A stretch of DNA of 64,000 bases from Ehretia macrophylla (lineage: Eukaryota; Streptophyta; Magnoliopsida; Boraginales; Ehretiaceae), in NCBI GenBank assembly GCA_037974665.1, contig CM075767.1, positions 26,871,498 through 26,935,497 on the forward strand. Direction: 5' to 3'. The notes beneath the pieces are model-generated. The model did not search any database. It was not told where the DNA came from and saw only the letters and a program-made list of their open reading frames with translations. Positions 34,423 through 46,406 of the stretch are shown one piece after another; position 1 is the stretch's first letter; every line of letters begins with the position of its first letter. Made by a program: the position numbers and the translations under genes.

Positions 34423-36691
34423 CTATTTTTGTGCAGCGGCAGAGGTGGTGGCCTCGGCTTCATCCCTAACCTGGCCCAGGCCCCTCTGGACAAACTCAGT
34501 CACCTCCTTGGCCGGGGATGTCAGGTCGGATGGAAGCTCGGGAATCTCCCAGAACTCCGGCGGCGGAACCTCCAAGATCTCGATGTAGTCGTTCTTGGTG
34601 GCTGGGAAGAAGATCTTCGCTCTCTCCCGAGCTGCGACTTGACCTCGGAAGTAGAACTCCATTTCAGCATACTTCGCCATGGCCCCGCCTTCCGTGGCCA
34701 ACCAATCCACTACCTCGTCGCTAGACTTGAAGGCCTCTACTGCCTTCTTCCATCGCGAGCCGACCTGATCCAAGAGGTCCTTAAATTTCGTCTCGGCCTC
34801 GCGCTTCTCTCGTTTATAGCGCTCGACGGCTTTGGCCGCGGTTCGCGTCTGTCCTTTTCCATGTCCAGCTCCTTCTTCAGGCGGTCGATCTCCGTCGTGT
34901 CCGCCTTCTGCCTCTAAGCGGCCTATTCCCTCACAGTCTCAAGCTCAGCTCGGGCATCCGTGTATCGTTGCTCGAGCTCGACGCAGTGAGTCTGGGCCTT
35001 GATTAGGAAGATGGGAACCGAGAGGATATGGGACTCGGCCTGTTGAGCAAAAAAAAAAAAAAAGCGGTCAGCTGAACTAAAAAGACAACCTCACCAAAAG
35101 ATGGTTAAAGACTCACCGTGACTATGGCCGTCCTAAAATCGAGCGAGAGTTGCTCCGTTGGGACCGTCGCCAACTTGGGGTCGCGATCCACCTTGGACGC
35201 CTCCATGAAATTTTTGTCAGGAGGGCTCACCTCTGTAGCCTTACCCTTCCCAGAGTGTTCGGTCCAAGGCCGCTTTCTGCTCTCGGGTAGAGGAAGAACT
35301 CTCCGGGATCACCACACCCGAGCCCGATTTCTTGGGTAAAGGGGACCCCGAAGCCCCTTTAGAAGAGACCTCGGAACCGACCTCTCGCACATTGCCGGTG
35401 GGCCGCTGTCTCTGCCCTTGAGCGGCACCTCCCAATCTTGACCGAGCTGACACGTCGCCACTGGCCTCGCTCTTCCTCCTCACCTGGGCATATGCGAGCT
35501 TCCTCATGTCCGCCATATCTGCAAAAGGTAGAGGAAAGAGGTGAAAATGAGCCGAAGGCCGACCTAAAAGAGACTAGTAAACATAACGATGGGGAGGTCG
35601 GACGCCGATCCTGCAAACTAACCCTCTTCTGAGCTAGACCCCGCGTCCCCTTTAGACTCGGGAAGAAGGTTGGGATGATCCCTCGAGAGGTCGGGATCCC
35701 TACCAAACAACTTGGAGTCCCAGATTCGCTCCCATTTGAGCACACTATCGATGTCTATCAGCGTCCCGGGCGCGGGCTTGAGCACTGCGACTTCCCCGAG
35801 TTCCTCCTTTGAGAGCTTGGGGTCATCGTTGGCAGTCATCCTCAAACTTGGGATCCATTCCAGACTGCACCCAGAGTTCATGGTCGACTCCACCCAATAA
35901 TAATCATTATGCCAGCCCTTGTTAGAGGAATGCCACTTGGTGAAAATGGAGTTGCCGACCCGAGTTACGAAGTGGAACCACCCAGGCTGCTTCGGGTTGG
36001 GTTTACACACGAAGAAATGCCTGAACACGTAGAAGGCCACCATCACGGCCCAGCCATTCGGCGACATCTGACCCTGGCTAAGCTCGAAATAGTTCAGGAT
36101 TCCAACAATGAAGCCAGGGAGAGGGAGCTCGATGACATCGAACGCTAGATCATATATGGTGAAGTGGTCGGCCGGAGGATAGCACGCCGATTCCTGCCGA
36201 CCTGGAACCTTCAGCTTGTGATATTGATCAACTAACCAATTCCTCAGCCTTGCGTTAGCCATCTGTATTATGGAATGGCACTCACGCTTGCAACAGGCGA
36301 ACAACTGCTTGATCCTCTTCCCTCGAATTAAAGAAGCACTGGCTGAAGCCGAGCTCCGAGGTCGAACAACACTGACTGGAACAGCTTCGATCAGCTCGGT
36401 GGCAAAGACACCTGCTAAGAACTCTTGAGGTATCTCAATGCCCTCCAGTTGATTTAGCGGCTCCTCATCATCCCTGTCTTCCAAGTCTCCCAAGTCGGCC
36501 AAAGAATCCGCCTCTGCTTCCTCTTTCACCAATCTGACCCCAATAACTTGGCAGTCATCATCACTCTCCCCGGGACCAGATTTTCGAGCCGGCCCTGAAG
36601 ACGAACTGGTGCTCTCTCCACCACGGACCCTATTTGAGGTAGATGCCGAGCTCGGCCGACTCTCATCTCCACCATAGGACCTTACCTCCAT
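34423..36691 (-). pseudogene. Antisense accessory gene of the Tat-lineage element, apparently three exons
   Basis: Exon 1 is 36691-35623 and holds a 357-codon frame: an acidic Ser-rich start, then a folded part from about residue 150 with ELPLPGFIVGILNYFELSQ and SPNGWAVMVAFYVFRHFF. This resembles the Pfam family called putative gypsy-type transposon (Transposase_28), from memory. Intron 1, 35622-35519 (GT...TTTTGCAG), restores the frame into exon 2 (35518-35117). Intron 2, 35116-35040, runs GTGAGT...CAACAG into exon 3 (35039-34423), which starts with a likely coiled coil and ends TTSAAAQK. Exon 2 has a one-base frameshift near 35285. Exon 3 has two TAG stops near 34920 and a frameshift. Antisense genes at this place are known in Tat elements; their function is unknown. 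Confidence 0.7.
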
Positions 36692-36946
36692 CGCCTGGGA
36701 ATCTTTCGACTCCTACCTCCCCATCCTATCTACAGACTAAATATAAATGTACAGGAATAACTAAAGGGAGTCAGGACGTACCTACTGCTCTTGACTGCGG
36801 AATGCGACCGACTAAGCTGGCTCCGAGCTGACAAATCCCGAGAAGATTCTTTCTGAGCTAATTGCATCCGACCACTCTGGTGTCCGACCTAAATTTCTTG
36901 GGAAATTGAAAGCGAAGTGTGAAATGAATCTCGGATGCTAAAGCCC

Positions 36947-36954
36947 TATTTATA
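36947..36954 (-). promoter_or_regulatory. Probable TATA box of the antisense accessory gene
   Basis: On the minus strand CTATAAATAGGG lies about 255 bp upstream of the ATG at 36691, a good plant TATA context. It supports a separate minus-strand transcription unit inside the retrotransposon. No other signal is clear between 36692 and 37136. Confidence 0.5.
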
Positions 36955-37135
36955 GACGCCCTAGAAAGTTGCCTCGGGAAGCCCAAACGTCGCGTCTCAT
37001 CAGAACCGCCAGGTGACGTGTCAGCCATCCGTTGGGCATGTATCACTGACATGGCCATCCCTGCTCTCTCGGGGTCAGACTCCTGCAGCTCAGGAGGAAC
37101 TGCCAATTCTAGATCTCACCCTCTCGATCTCGACT

Positions 37136-37157
37136 TGGGGGGGGGGGGGGGAGGAAT
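37136..37157 (+). other. Polypurine tract of the Tat-lineage element
   Basis: A run of about 15 G followed by AGGAAT sits against the 3' LTR at 37158. Long G-rich tracts before the 3' LTR are usual in this group. Confidence 0.75.
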
Positions 37158-37374
37158 TGACGAGGGGTTCCCGAGCTGAGGTACGAATCCATCCCGAGCT
37201 GAGGTGGGCTAATCAGCGCCAAGGCCAACGCGTTCAACTGAATGTCCAACCAGGTTGACTGGCCCGACCCTAGAAACCCCGACCTCAGTTCCAGCTGTTC
37301 CGATGGGACATAAAGCACTGATGGGACATAAAGCTGCGCTGCATTAAATGCTGTTAGACCAGAACTTAGTATAT
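37158..37374 (+). repeat. Truncated 3' LTR of the Tat-lineage element (217 of 466 bp)
   Basis: Matches 20981-21196 up to the word AGTATA inside the LTR TATA box. It then switches to EPRV gag sequence that itself has a GATATA word there. The remaining ~249 bp of the LTR are missing. Confidence 0.85.
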
Positions 37375-39120
37375 ACACAAAAGGCCGCTCCAATTCGGAA
37401 CCCTTCCGGACAAGTTCGTTCTTGGAACGTCAACATGATCAATATGCAGAAATCTTCTTCCGAGAAGCATTACCTTGATTATGATGAATTCAAAAAAAAA
37501 AGAGAACGACTCGCTGAAAAGCTCAAACAAACAGCTAAGCCAAAGAAGCAGTCCTCTCATCCTTGGAAGTATAATCGAAAGCCAAATCATGCAGTCTGGA
37601 TACCAAGTGGAAACTGCAAAAAAGCTTATTGGGTTGATCTTACACTACCTTCACATTATCTCTTCAAAGAGAAAATAATCCCAACTAAGTGGGGTGATGA
37701 AGACGAGAAAGAAGGTCCTAGTGAAATTTACTCAGTCATTTCGTCCTTTGATTCCTTTGATCCATTTGAAAAGAATCCATCCTCTCAGACGACTCCTCCA
37801 TACAAAGGACCAGTTCTTATGCAGATCCCGGTAACTCCGTTCTACACGGACACCATAAGAAAACGAACACGTAACCCAGTGCAGACTAATCCTGATGATT
37901 CAGAAACAACCAGTGAACAAGGGAAACTTCCCAAGCAGGAGAAAACCGGAACCACAGCCGCCACAAGCACAAGTCCCACAGGTTCTACAACAGCAACCTT
38001 AGAAACAACAAAACATTGAAGGAAAAGTTTCCATCCCATATGCTCCAGATCACTATCAATTCTGGAACATTGATGCAATTCCTCCTGATGACAGACTCAA
38101 ATATCTTGAGAAAATGGATGCATGGATAAATGGAGAATCTCTCCGAAATCCTACTCTTGAGATAAGAGATATCATTGACCGTCTTGTTGCTGCTTTTATA
38201 GGATCACTTCGCAGTTGGTGGACAAGAATGTTGTCAAAAGAAGAAAGACAGATCATTCTGATAGATGCAGATCCTATTCAGATGTTTTTAAGATGTCTAC
38301 GAACCATTTTCATAGGACAAACATCCCAAGAGATTGAAAAGGCAGAAAATGAGTTCTTACTCAACAAATGCTGTGATGTTGCAAAACTTGGAGATTACTA
38401 TCTCAAATAGGAAGCTCTGTATTTTATCTTTGGAAAAAATACATAAGCCATCAAGAAGGCATTCGTCTTTAACATGCCACAACATCTTCCTAAATTGCTC
38501 GAAACAGAGTTCAAACGAGCCAATATTGCAGATCTAAGACAAGTGAGTCTTGTTCACTTGTACTAGATGGCCAAAAAACTCATTCAAGATCAGTGTGAGT
38601 CCAAGCGACTTGGCAAGCTTCTCAAAAGCAACGAGCAGAAAACAATGGATACCTTTTGCAGAAAAGATTTCCAAAAGTTTGGTTGTCACACTCACAGCTA
38701 CTCTCCATGTTCGTGTCACAAATACAAGAAGCAAAAACATCAGAAAAGGTTTCACAAGTCTAGAAAACCTTTCAAGTAGTTCAGATTTGTGAGAAAAAGA
38801 GCAAAACCTTCCTCTTCCACTAAATGTTTTCTTTGTGGAAAGAAATGACATTTTGCAAAGGATTGTTATCTCAAGAAGTCCAAGAAGCTACCAGCAAAAC
38901 TTGTCCAGTTCATCTCAACTCAAGACTTTGATGACCAGCTATACACATGGACTTCCGAACCAGATCAAGCCTTCCTTAACCTTGATACAGCCTCATCCTC
39001 AAATCTTACCTCAGAATCCAAATCCTCTAATTCAGAACCAACCCTCTCCATAGTCAAAATACACAAAACCACTGAACAACCAATCCTTACCACTTCCAAA
39101 TCTACCTTTACCCCAGGACA
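37375..39120 (+). pseudogene. EPRV segment G: gag/coat polyprotein region
   Basis: This begins within the N-terminal region (no start codon) at NPSGQVRSWN. The first frame is open to 38019 and carries the basic block KKKRERLAEKLKQ and the Pro/Thr-rich linker. The coat-like domain lies at about 38040-38800 with DRLVAAFIGSLRSWW, LLETEFKRANIADLRQ and the Cys/His cluster (38680-38735). The CCHC knuckle lies at 38823-38868 and is split by TGA 38846-38848. Other stops include 38408, 38565 and 38777. Confidence 0.72.
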
Positions 39121-40950
39121 GATCTATAAGCCATACATAAAACTTGTTATAAACCCTCCAGGATATGTTCCTATCACCGTTACTGCACTTCTAGACATAG
39201 GTTCATGTATTTCTTTCATGAAATCCAGGTGTCTTAATCCTGAATTTTGCATATCCTCCAGAGCAACCTTTACCACTGCTTCTGGTAGTGGATTTGCAAG
39301 TGAAGCACATTCCATGACCATTCCCATACACTTATCCCCAAATGTCTCAATTCGACACAACTTTTACCAGTATGATCAATGTTGTGAAGATATTCTTTTA
39401 GGAATGGATTTCCTCACCATACTTGCTCCATTCTCATTTCAGACCGATGGTTTCCAATTCCTCCATAATCAGTATTCCCCTTGGGTATCCTTACAGAAAT
39501 TGCCCTCACAGGTTTCAGCCATTCAAGATGATGAATTTGCTGAAGAAAGAAGCCTCCTCCTTTCTTGTTGCGGTGACCTTCCAAATAAGTTTTGGGAAAG
39601 AGAGAAATACTTTGTCTCTCTACCTTACAAAGAAAAATGACAGATGCCACACCAAACTGCTTCTCATCCAGGAAAGCCAAAAGATGCAGATCTTTGTCAA
39701 GCTGAACTTCAGACACTACTTGAGCAAGGTCTCATTCGACCATCCAGATCTCCATGGGCAAGTCATGCCTTTTATGTCAACAAAAGATTTGAAATATTTC
39801 GAGGAAAGAAAAGATTGGTGATAGATTATTGCCAACTCAATGATCAATTGCAGGATATCAGATACCCTCTTTCGAGAAATGAACAACTCCTTCAGAAGCT
39901 ATCCAAAGCCAAATTCTTCTCCAAATTTCATATGAAATCTAGATTTTGGCAAATTGGTATTACTGAAGCTGATAGATTCAAAACTACTTTTGTTGTTCCA
40001 CAGGGTCATTATGAATAGAATGTCATGCCTTTCGGTCTCAAGAATGCACCGTCCGAGTTCCAACACATAATAGATGATGTGTACCGACCCCTTGCGCAAC
40101 ACTGTATTGTCTACATTGATGATGTTTTGGTATTCAGTAACACAGCTGAAGAACACCACCAGCATCTCCGACAATTCCAGGAACTAACGTACCAGCATGG
40201 ATTAGTTCTTGCTGAATCCAAGATGAAAATTAGTTTAAATGCTATTGATTTTATTTGTTTGTAGATAAGAGAATGACATATTCTTTTATAGGACCACATA
40301 TCAAGCAAAGTCCTCGACTTTCCTGACGAACTCAGAATTGTTACACAGATCCAGCAATTCCTTGGCCTTATCAATTATGCCTCATAGTATGTTCCATCCT
40401 TGGCCAACTACACCAGCCAGATTTCCAAGTATCTCCGAAAATCCAACATTGGAAATTGGTCTCCAGACACCACAGTTGCAGTTCCGAAGCTAAAGGAGTT
40501 ATGCAAGGCACTTCCTCCTCTCAAGATCCCAGGTCAAGGACAACTCATTTTGCAGACTGATTCTTCCATTGATTTTTGGGCAGTAGTCCTCATTGAAGAA
40601 GACAATGGACACAAACAAGTTTGTGGTTACAAGTCAGGACCTTTCACGCCAGTACAACGTAACTATCCCTATTTCAAAAGAGAATTCTTGTAGTTATTCA
40701 GGGAATCAAAATATTCAAGTTTTATCTTGCTCAAAATCCTTTTTTTATTGAAACAGATTTTAAAAGATTTCAAGGAGTTCTCAAAAGAAAGCAGAATGAT
40801 ATTCCAGATCCACAACTTATCCGATGGAAAGAATGGATTTCCCAATTCAATGTGACAATGCGACACATTCCAAGCAAAGATAATATCCTTGCTGATTTTT
40901 TCTCTCGCATACCACCATCTGAGAAAATTGTATGCATGGTAAATCTGACC
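39121..40950 (+). pseudogene. EPRV segment G: protease, RT and RNase H (most complete pol copy)
   Basis: The protease-like site is LLDIGSCISF (about 39190). RT runs from 39644. The first aspartate box reads FFSKFHMKSRF at about 39920: Asp is changed to His, so a catalytic residue is lost. MPFGLKNAPSEFQ lies at 40025 and CIVYIDDVLVFS at about 40102. RNase H lies at about 40540-40920 with LQTDSSIDFWAVVLIEED, and ends at MRHIPSKDNILADFF. Stops lie at 39638, 40016, 40262, 40385 and 40691. No integrase follows, which sets it apart from LTR elements. Just after VCMVN at about 40945 the C-terminal domain is deleted. Confidence 0.78.
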
Positions 40951-41515
40951 CGTAGGGGGAAGATCTTAGCCAAAATAGTTAGGAGTGGGATGGTATCGAT
41001 CTCAATAATGACAGATGATGACTTATTGCAGACAGGATTCCAGGAATCCCGAGTGGACCCCATAAAGAAGCTTCGTGTCTTGTATATAGGTTTGTCGTGT
41101 TATAATAATAGGATATGACAGGAATCGTTTGTCACTTCAGATTCCCTTTAAGTCATGTCTCGTTTGTCTATTTGTAATAAGTGAGATTTCCTTTATTAGA
41201 GGAAACCGCTTTAGTCACGTCAGGTTTGTCTTATTGTGAATTATTAGGAATCTCTTTATGTCATGTCAGATTTTCCTTTATTAAAGAAAGCTGCTTTAGT
41301 CCTTGTCAGGAATAGTGAAGATTCCACTTGTATTATTAGGCTTTGTAATGGTTTGTCTATAAATAATGAAGAACCCCTGACTAAAGGGGCAGAGTCAGAT
41401 AGAGTCAGATTTGGATTGAAACACATCTTTATTTCTCTGAAATAGCTTACATCTTCCTTCTTTATACGCTTAGCCTTTAGCCATGTCTTCCGCCTCCTGC
41501 TCTTCACCTTCCCTT
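40951..41515 (+). promoter_or_regulatory. EPRV segment G: 3' end remnant, promoter and leader (TATA 41358-41365)
   Basis: The last ~100 nt of the coding region (GATCTTAGCC...) join directly to the RNase H end, removing about 0.9 kb. The promoter follows with TTTATTAAAG modules near 41190 and 41278, TATAAATA at 41358-41365, and the leader with the uORF start at about 41483. The leader stops at about 41515, before the PBS, where it meets inverted RT sequence. Confidence 0.68.
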
Positions 41516-41518
41516 ACA

Positions 41519-41715
41519 CATAATTCATTCTTTGTTTGAACTCGAACGGTGCATTCTTAAGACCGAATGGCATGACATTCCATTCATAATGACCCTATGG
41601 AACAACAAAAACAGTTTTGAATCTATCAGCTTTAGTAATACCAATTTTCCAAAATCCATATTTCATATCAAATTTGGAGAAGAATTTGGCTTTGGACAGC
41701 TTCTGAAGGAGTTGA
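41519..41715 (-). pseudogene. EPRV segment H: small RT fragment
   Basis: About 190 bp of minus-strand RT matches 39890-40060 (the region of KFFSKF to the start of the palm). On the minus strand it is the downstream part of a copy in which the gag end is joined directly to RT at about 41715, so protease and the RT start are missing. Confidence 0.65.
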
Positions 41716-43339
41716 GGATGAGGGTTGGTTAAGAATAAGAGGATTCAGATTCTGAGGTAAGATTTGAGGATGAGGTTGTATAAAGGTTAAGGATGGCTTG
41801 ATCTGATTCAGAAGTCCATGTGTATAGCTGGTCATCAAAGGTTTGAGTTGAAATGAACTGAACAAGCTTGGCTAGTAACTTCTTAGACTTTTTGAGGTAA
41901 CAATCCTTTGCAAAATGTCCTTTATTTCCACAAAGAAAACATTTAGTGGAAGAGGAAGGTTTTGTTCTTTTCCTCAGAAATCAAAACCTCTTGAAAGGTT
42001 TTCTGGACTTGTGAAATCTTTTCTGATGTTTGTGCTTCTTGTATTTGTGACACGAACATGGAAAATAGTTGTGAGTGTGACAACCAAACTTTTGGAAATC
42101 TTTTCTGCAAAAAGTGTCCATTGTTTTCTGTTCGTTTCTCTTGAGAAGTTTGCCAAGTCATTTGGACTCGCACTGATCTTGAATGAGTTTTCTGGCCATC
42201 TGGTACAAGTAAGCAAGACTCACCTATCTTAGATCTGCAATATTGGCTCGTTTGAACTCTGTTTCGAGCAATTCAAGAAGAGGTTGTGGCATGTTAAAGA
42301 CGAATGCCTTCTTGATGGTTTCTGTATTTTTTCCAAAGATAAAATACAGAGCTTCCTGTTTGAGATAGTAATCTCCAAGTTTTGCAACATCACAGCGTTT
42401 GTTGAATAAGAACTCCTTTTCTACTTTTTCAATCTCTTGGGTTGTTTGTCCTACGAAAATGGTTCGTAGACATCTTAGAAACATTTGAATAGGATCTGCA
42501 TCTGTCATGATGATCTTTCTTTCTTCTTCTGACAACATTCTAGTCCACCAACTACGAAGTGATCCTGTAAAAGCAGTAACAAGACGATCAATGATATCTC
42601 TTATCTCAAGAGTAGGATTTCGGAGAGATTCTCCATTTATCTAGGCATCCATTTTCTCAAGATATTTAAGTATGTCATCAGGAGGAATTGCATCAATGTT
42701 CCAGAATTGCTTGTGATCTGGAGCTTATGGGATGTAAACTTTTCCTTCAATGTTTGGTTGTCTCTGAGGTTGCTATTGTGGAACCTGTGGGACTTGTGCT
42801 TGTGGCGGTTGTTGGTTCCGGTTTTCTCTTGCTTGGGAAGTTTCGCCTTGGTCACTTGTTGTTTCTGAATCATCAGGATTTATTTGTACAGGGTTATGTG
42901 TACGTGTTCTTGTGGTGTCCATGTAGAACGGATTCACCGGGGTCTGCTTAAGAACTGGCCCTTTGTATGGTGGAATTGCCTGAGAGGATGAATCCTTTTC
43001 AAATGGATCAAAAGATTCAAAGGATGAAATGACTGAGGAAATTTCACTAAGACCTTCTTTCTCGTCTTTATCACCCCACCCAGTTTGGATAATTTTCTAT
43101 TTAGAGAGATAATGAGAAGGTGGTGTGAGATCAACCCAATAGGCTTTTTCGAAATTGCCACTTGGTATCCAGACTGCATGATCTGGCTTTGGATTATGCT
43201 TCCAAAGATGAGAGGACTGCTTCTTTGGCTTAGCTGGCTATTTGAGCTTTTCAGCGAGTCGTTCTATTTTTCTCTTGAACTCGTCTGAATCAAGATAATG
43301 CTTCTCTGAAGAAGATTTCTCCAAGTTGATCATGTTGAT
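41716..43339 (-). pseudogene. EPRV segment H: gag/coat region, first part (split by a chromovirus)
   Basis: This is a minus-strand copy. The CCHC knuckle near 41945-41900 reads CFLCGNKGHFAKDC with a glycine codon where three other copies have TGA. The coat-like domain lies at 42538-42000, with a clean frame at 42538-42224 (DADPIQMFLRCLRTIF). The linker and basic region lie at 42900-43290. The frame is interrupted at 43339 by the element at 43340-52940 and resumes at 52941. A stop in the linker and small indels make it inactive. Confidence 0.7.
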
Positions 43340-45832
43340 TGTCACGCCCCGACCCAACCCCCAAGCTAAAGGCTAAGTCCGGACCCGACACACGGACAGA
43401 GTCTCCCATGTACCGTGGACATTCTGGAAACCTGTGAACTTACAAATAAGGTAACTACAAGGTAAACAAACTTTTCATGGCTATATATAAAGATTCAAGG
43501 CCATCCGAGCCTTGAAGTAAACAACAATTCCAAAACCACACAAGCATGCAAGAACTTTGTTTACAACATAGTCTAGCAGCCATGACATTCTAGGATATCA
43601 ATAAAACATAATTAAAAGACAACATTTCTACCATAAGCCATTCACTCCCAAGCATGCAAGGAAATAAAACAGGAATAAAGGTTATTATAATACATGGCTT
43701 CCAAATCTACACCACAATCAACTATCCTTCAAATTTACACAACAGGCATATACATAGCCCTTAGGCCACAAAATAGGACATAAGATAAACAGTGGAGCCT
43801 TCCACAAGGCAGCAAGAAATTAAACCACCGAAAGTAATCAGGCACGGCAACTAAGGTAAAGGATCAGTCTGAACTTCCTCCTCCTCAACTAACTCAACAA
43901 GTTGGGGATCACCCTCAGCGTCTCCTGAAACATATATTGAGGTATGAGCAACCACTGTTGCCCAGTGAGGGATATAGTCCCGGGGCGTGCAATGCAACAG
44001 ATAATACAATTATACAACAATAACACTTAGACAATTAAAGAAACAATGATAATTTAAATAACCACACATTTAAAGGATACATTTCATACAATCCCCTATA
44101 CACCAATCTTCACTGGTCTTCATTCACGATCCACGAACCACGAGCACGATCACGATAAGCCGGCATAATCCCCAAACACTCTAGTGGGTGTACTCCGGAT
44201 GTACCCCGATAATCCTACGACCCAACATCCCCTGGCAATCTCCAGACCAGGCGAATAAGGGACTAGGGCATGGAGTTTGAATATCCACCGGCAAGCCCTC
44301 TACCGTCCAGCCGATATTCAACACATCCGCCCCTAACACTATGGTTGCGCAACCACGATGCAATGCACTTAACAATGGCAAGTTAATAGCAATAATATAA
44401 GCATTAACACATAGGAGGATCAACAAAGTAGGTTGACCTCGATGCAATTAGAATAGGAGCAATTATAGAAGCTAATAAGCAGTTTACAAAGGAACATATA
44501 CAAAATAAGCATAGAATCATACCAAAAGCTCCAAATCAACTTGAAACCACATATAAACACTTAAGGAGTCATGCCATGGGTTTAGAAGTGTGAGTCAATC
44601 GAAATTGTACCTAAACCCCTTTGTTTTTCAAACTATTTCTCTTCCAAACCAAGGTTAATGATTCCATTTTCAAAGGAAACTCCCAACCTTCTAACTAACC
44701 CTCAAGGTACCCTCTCAACCCTCTAACTCATTCAAATGCCCGCGATTACCCCGAAAGCCCCAAATTCCCTCTTATGGCTTTAAACTACACATACATTTTC
44801 CGGGCTTCAAACAAGGGATATCAAGGCTTCTATAGCACCTAGATAGCCTAAGGATACTAGAATTGAAGCCCGAATTCACCCGGATTCTCATTAACCCCGA
44901 AATCCCTTTGTTAAAGTCGACTATTTTACGTTTTATGCGATTTTAGGACAATGCAAGTGCACGGGGCTATTAGACTACTTTCACTAGCACCTAAGGCATC
45001 TATTAGAAGCATTGAATTAAGTTAAAACGCGCGATTTCACAAAACCCTAGAATTCCCGTCACTATTCACCCTAAAAATCAAACTAACGATTCTAACCGTT
45101 TAAAAAGCGAAACGATGGCTCAAATGTGTTCCCTAACATTCATATACATGGTATAATAGCATAGATAATCAATACAATAGCATTTGAATACTTTGTCAAC
45201 AAATCAAGAAAATAGCAACTATTTAGAAATGCAAAAATAAGCCGTGAAATCCCTCACCAATACGCGTAAGAGCACCTAGGAACCTTGCAAACACCCTACA
45301 CTAGTTGCTCAAGGCTTGGCTTGGCTTGGCTTGAATTGATGATTTGATGAAGCAAAAATCTCCAAATGTGCAAGGGAAGGGCTGTCGGGTTTGGCACGTT
45401 CACATGCTGAAATTGTTTTGTTTTTGTGTTAAAATGTGCTTGTGTTATGTTTTATTAAGTAGGCCTTGATGTGGGGTCATGTTGGGTGCTTAAGTGGCTT
45501 CTAAAATGCGCGTTGAAAGCTTAGAAATGAGCCTAAGGTGAAACATGTGTGCTAGATAATTAAATCTCTAAGTTAGTTACGTAACACTATTCATTCAACT
45601 ACAAAAATCATTTTCTAAATGAGCTCTCCTATCGCCTCTAGCTCAATTGCACATTTTTCCCACTACTTTAACAATTAATATGATTTAATAAAAATTCTAA
45701 TTAACTAATAGAATGCAGTTTAAAAACAAAGTGAATAGTAACTTAAGGAGACAGTTAATAAGGCATAGAAAGAGATGCGCAAACAAAGGATGCAACAGTA
45801 ACTAAATGCATGGCTAAATCTCGGGCGTCACA
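43340..45832 (-). repeat. 3' LTR of the chromovirus (2493 bp)
   Basis: Equal in length to 50448-52940, with only a few mismatches seen. It contains the conserved block at 44183-44232 and, on the minus strand, an acceptor-like TTTCAGGAGA near 43920. No gene; the frame 44181-44447 recurs at 51289-51555 because the LTRs are copies. Confidence 0.93.
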
Positions 45833-45868
45833 TCCTCTCCCCCTTAAACTAATTGCGTCCACGCAATT
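45833..45868 (-). other. PPT and PPT-proximal hairpin of the chromovirus
   Basis: The minus-strand tract TTTAAGGGGGAGAGGA (45848-45833) lies beside the LTR. The inverted repeat AATTGCG (45868-45862), loop TGGA, CGCAATT (45857-45851) lies just upstream. The end of the pol frame overlaps it. Confidence 0.85.
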
Positions 45869-46406
45869 CTTACATGATTCGGCGAATAACTCTGGATACC
45901 GTTCCCGCATCTGATCCTCTCTCTCCCACGTCGCATCCTCTACTCCGTGATGATCCCACAGAACTTTAACCATTGCAATGCTTTTAGTCCTCAGCTCCTA
46001 AACTTTCTGATCAATAATTCGAAGAGGTTTCTCTGTGTAGGTCAAAGTTTCACTGATCTCTAGCGGTTCCGGCTCAAGTATGTGAAAGGGATCTGGTTGA
46101 TACTTCCGAAGCATTGAAACATGGAATACATCATGAATTCTGCCCAGACTGGGAAGTAAAGCTAGACGATAAGCCAAATCACCAACAGTTTCAGTTATCT
46201 CAAATGGTCCCACATATCGAGGACTGAGTTTACCTCCTTTACCATGCCGAATCAAACCCTTGCGAGGAGAAATTTTCAGAAATACTCGATCCCCCACAGC
46301 AAATTTCAGATCACGACGGCGTCTATCTGCATAACTCTTTTGCCGGCTCTGTGCTGTAAGCATTCTTTTCCTGATAAGCTGCACATGATCAATCATTTTG
46401 TTCATT
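45869..46406 (-). pseudogene. Chromovirus integrase C-terminus and chromodomain-like tail
   Basis: The frame 46405-45998 carries RKRMLTAQSRQKSYADRRRR, GDRVFLKISPRKGLIR and FHVSMLRKYQPDP, all standard for the end of chromovirus integrases. After a stop at 45998-46000 the tail continues with VKVLWDHHGVEDATWERE (45970-45917). This is the chromodomain-type motif thought to steer integration to heterochromatin. Upstream it is separated from the integrase core by a frameshift near 46415. Confidence 0.8.

Larger units (their letters stand above)
20981..37374 (+). mobile_element. Tat-lineage Ty3/Gypsy element with truncated 3' LTR, carrying a nested element
   Basis: The order is 5' LTR, PBS, gag, protease, RT, RNase H, second (archaeal-type) RNase H, integrase, antisense accessory gene, PPT and part of a 3' LTR. 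Without the nested element at 25958-32850 (plus one TSD copy) it is about 9.5 kb. The dual RNase H and the long 3' region with an antisense ORF are known features of the Tat/Ogre group. The 3' LTR breaks at about 37374, so no target duplication can be checked. The flanking viral segments are in opposite orientations, which shows a rearrangement here rather than a clean insertion. Confidence 0.9.

Noticed and set aside
35046-35063. An A run as a retroposon poly(A) tail
   Set aside because: On the minus strand it is the T-rich tract just upstream of the intron 2 acceptor of the antisense gene, and no target duplication is visible.
44181-44447. An 88-codon minus-strand frame repeated at 51289-51555
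   Set aside because: Same reason: LTR duplication. It covers the conserved LTR block, which is better explained as a DNA or RNA signal.
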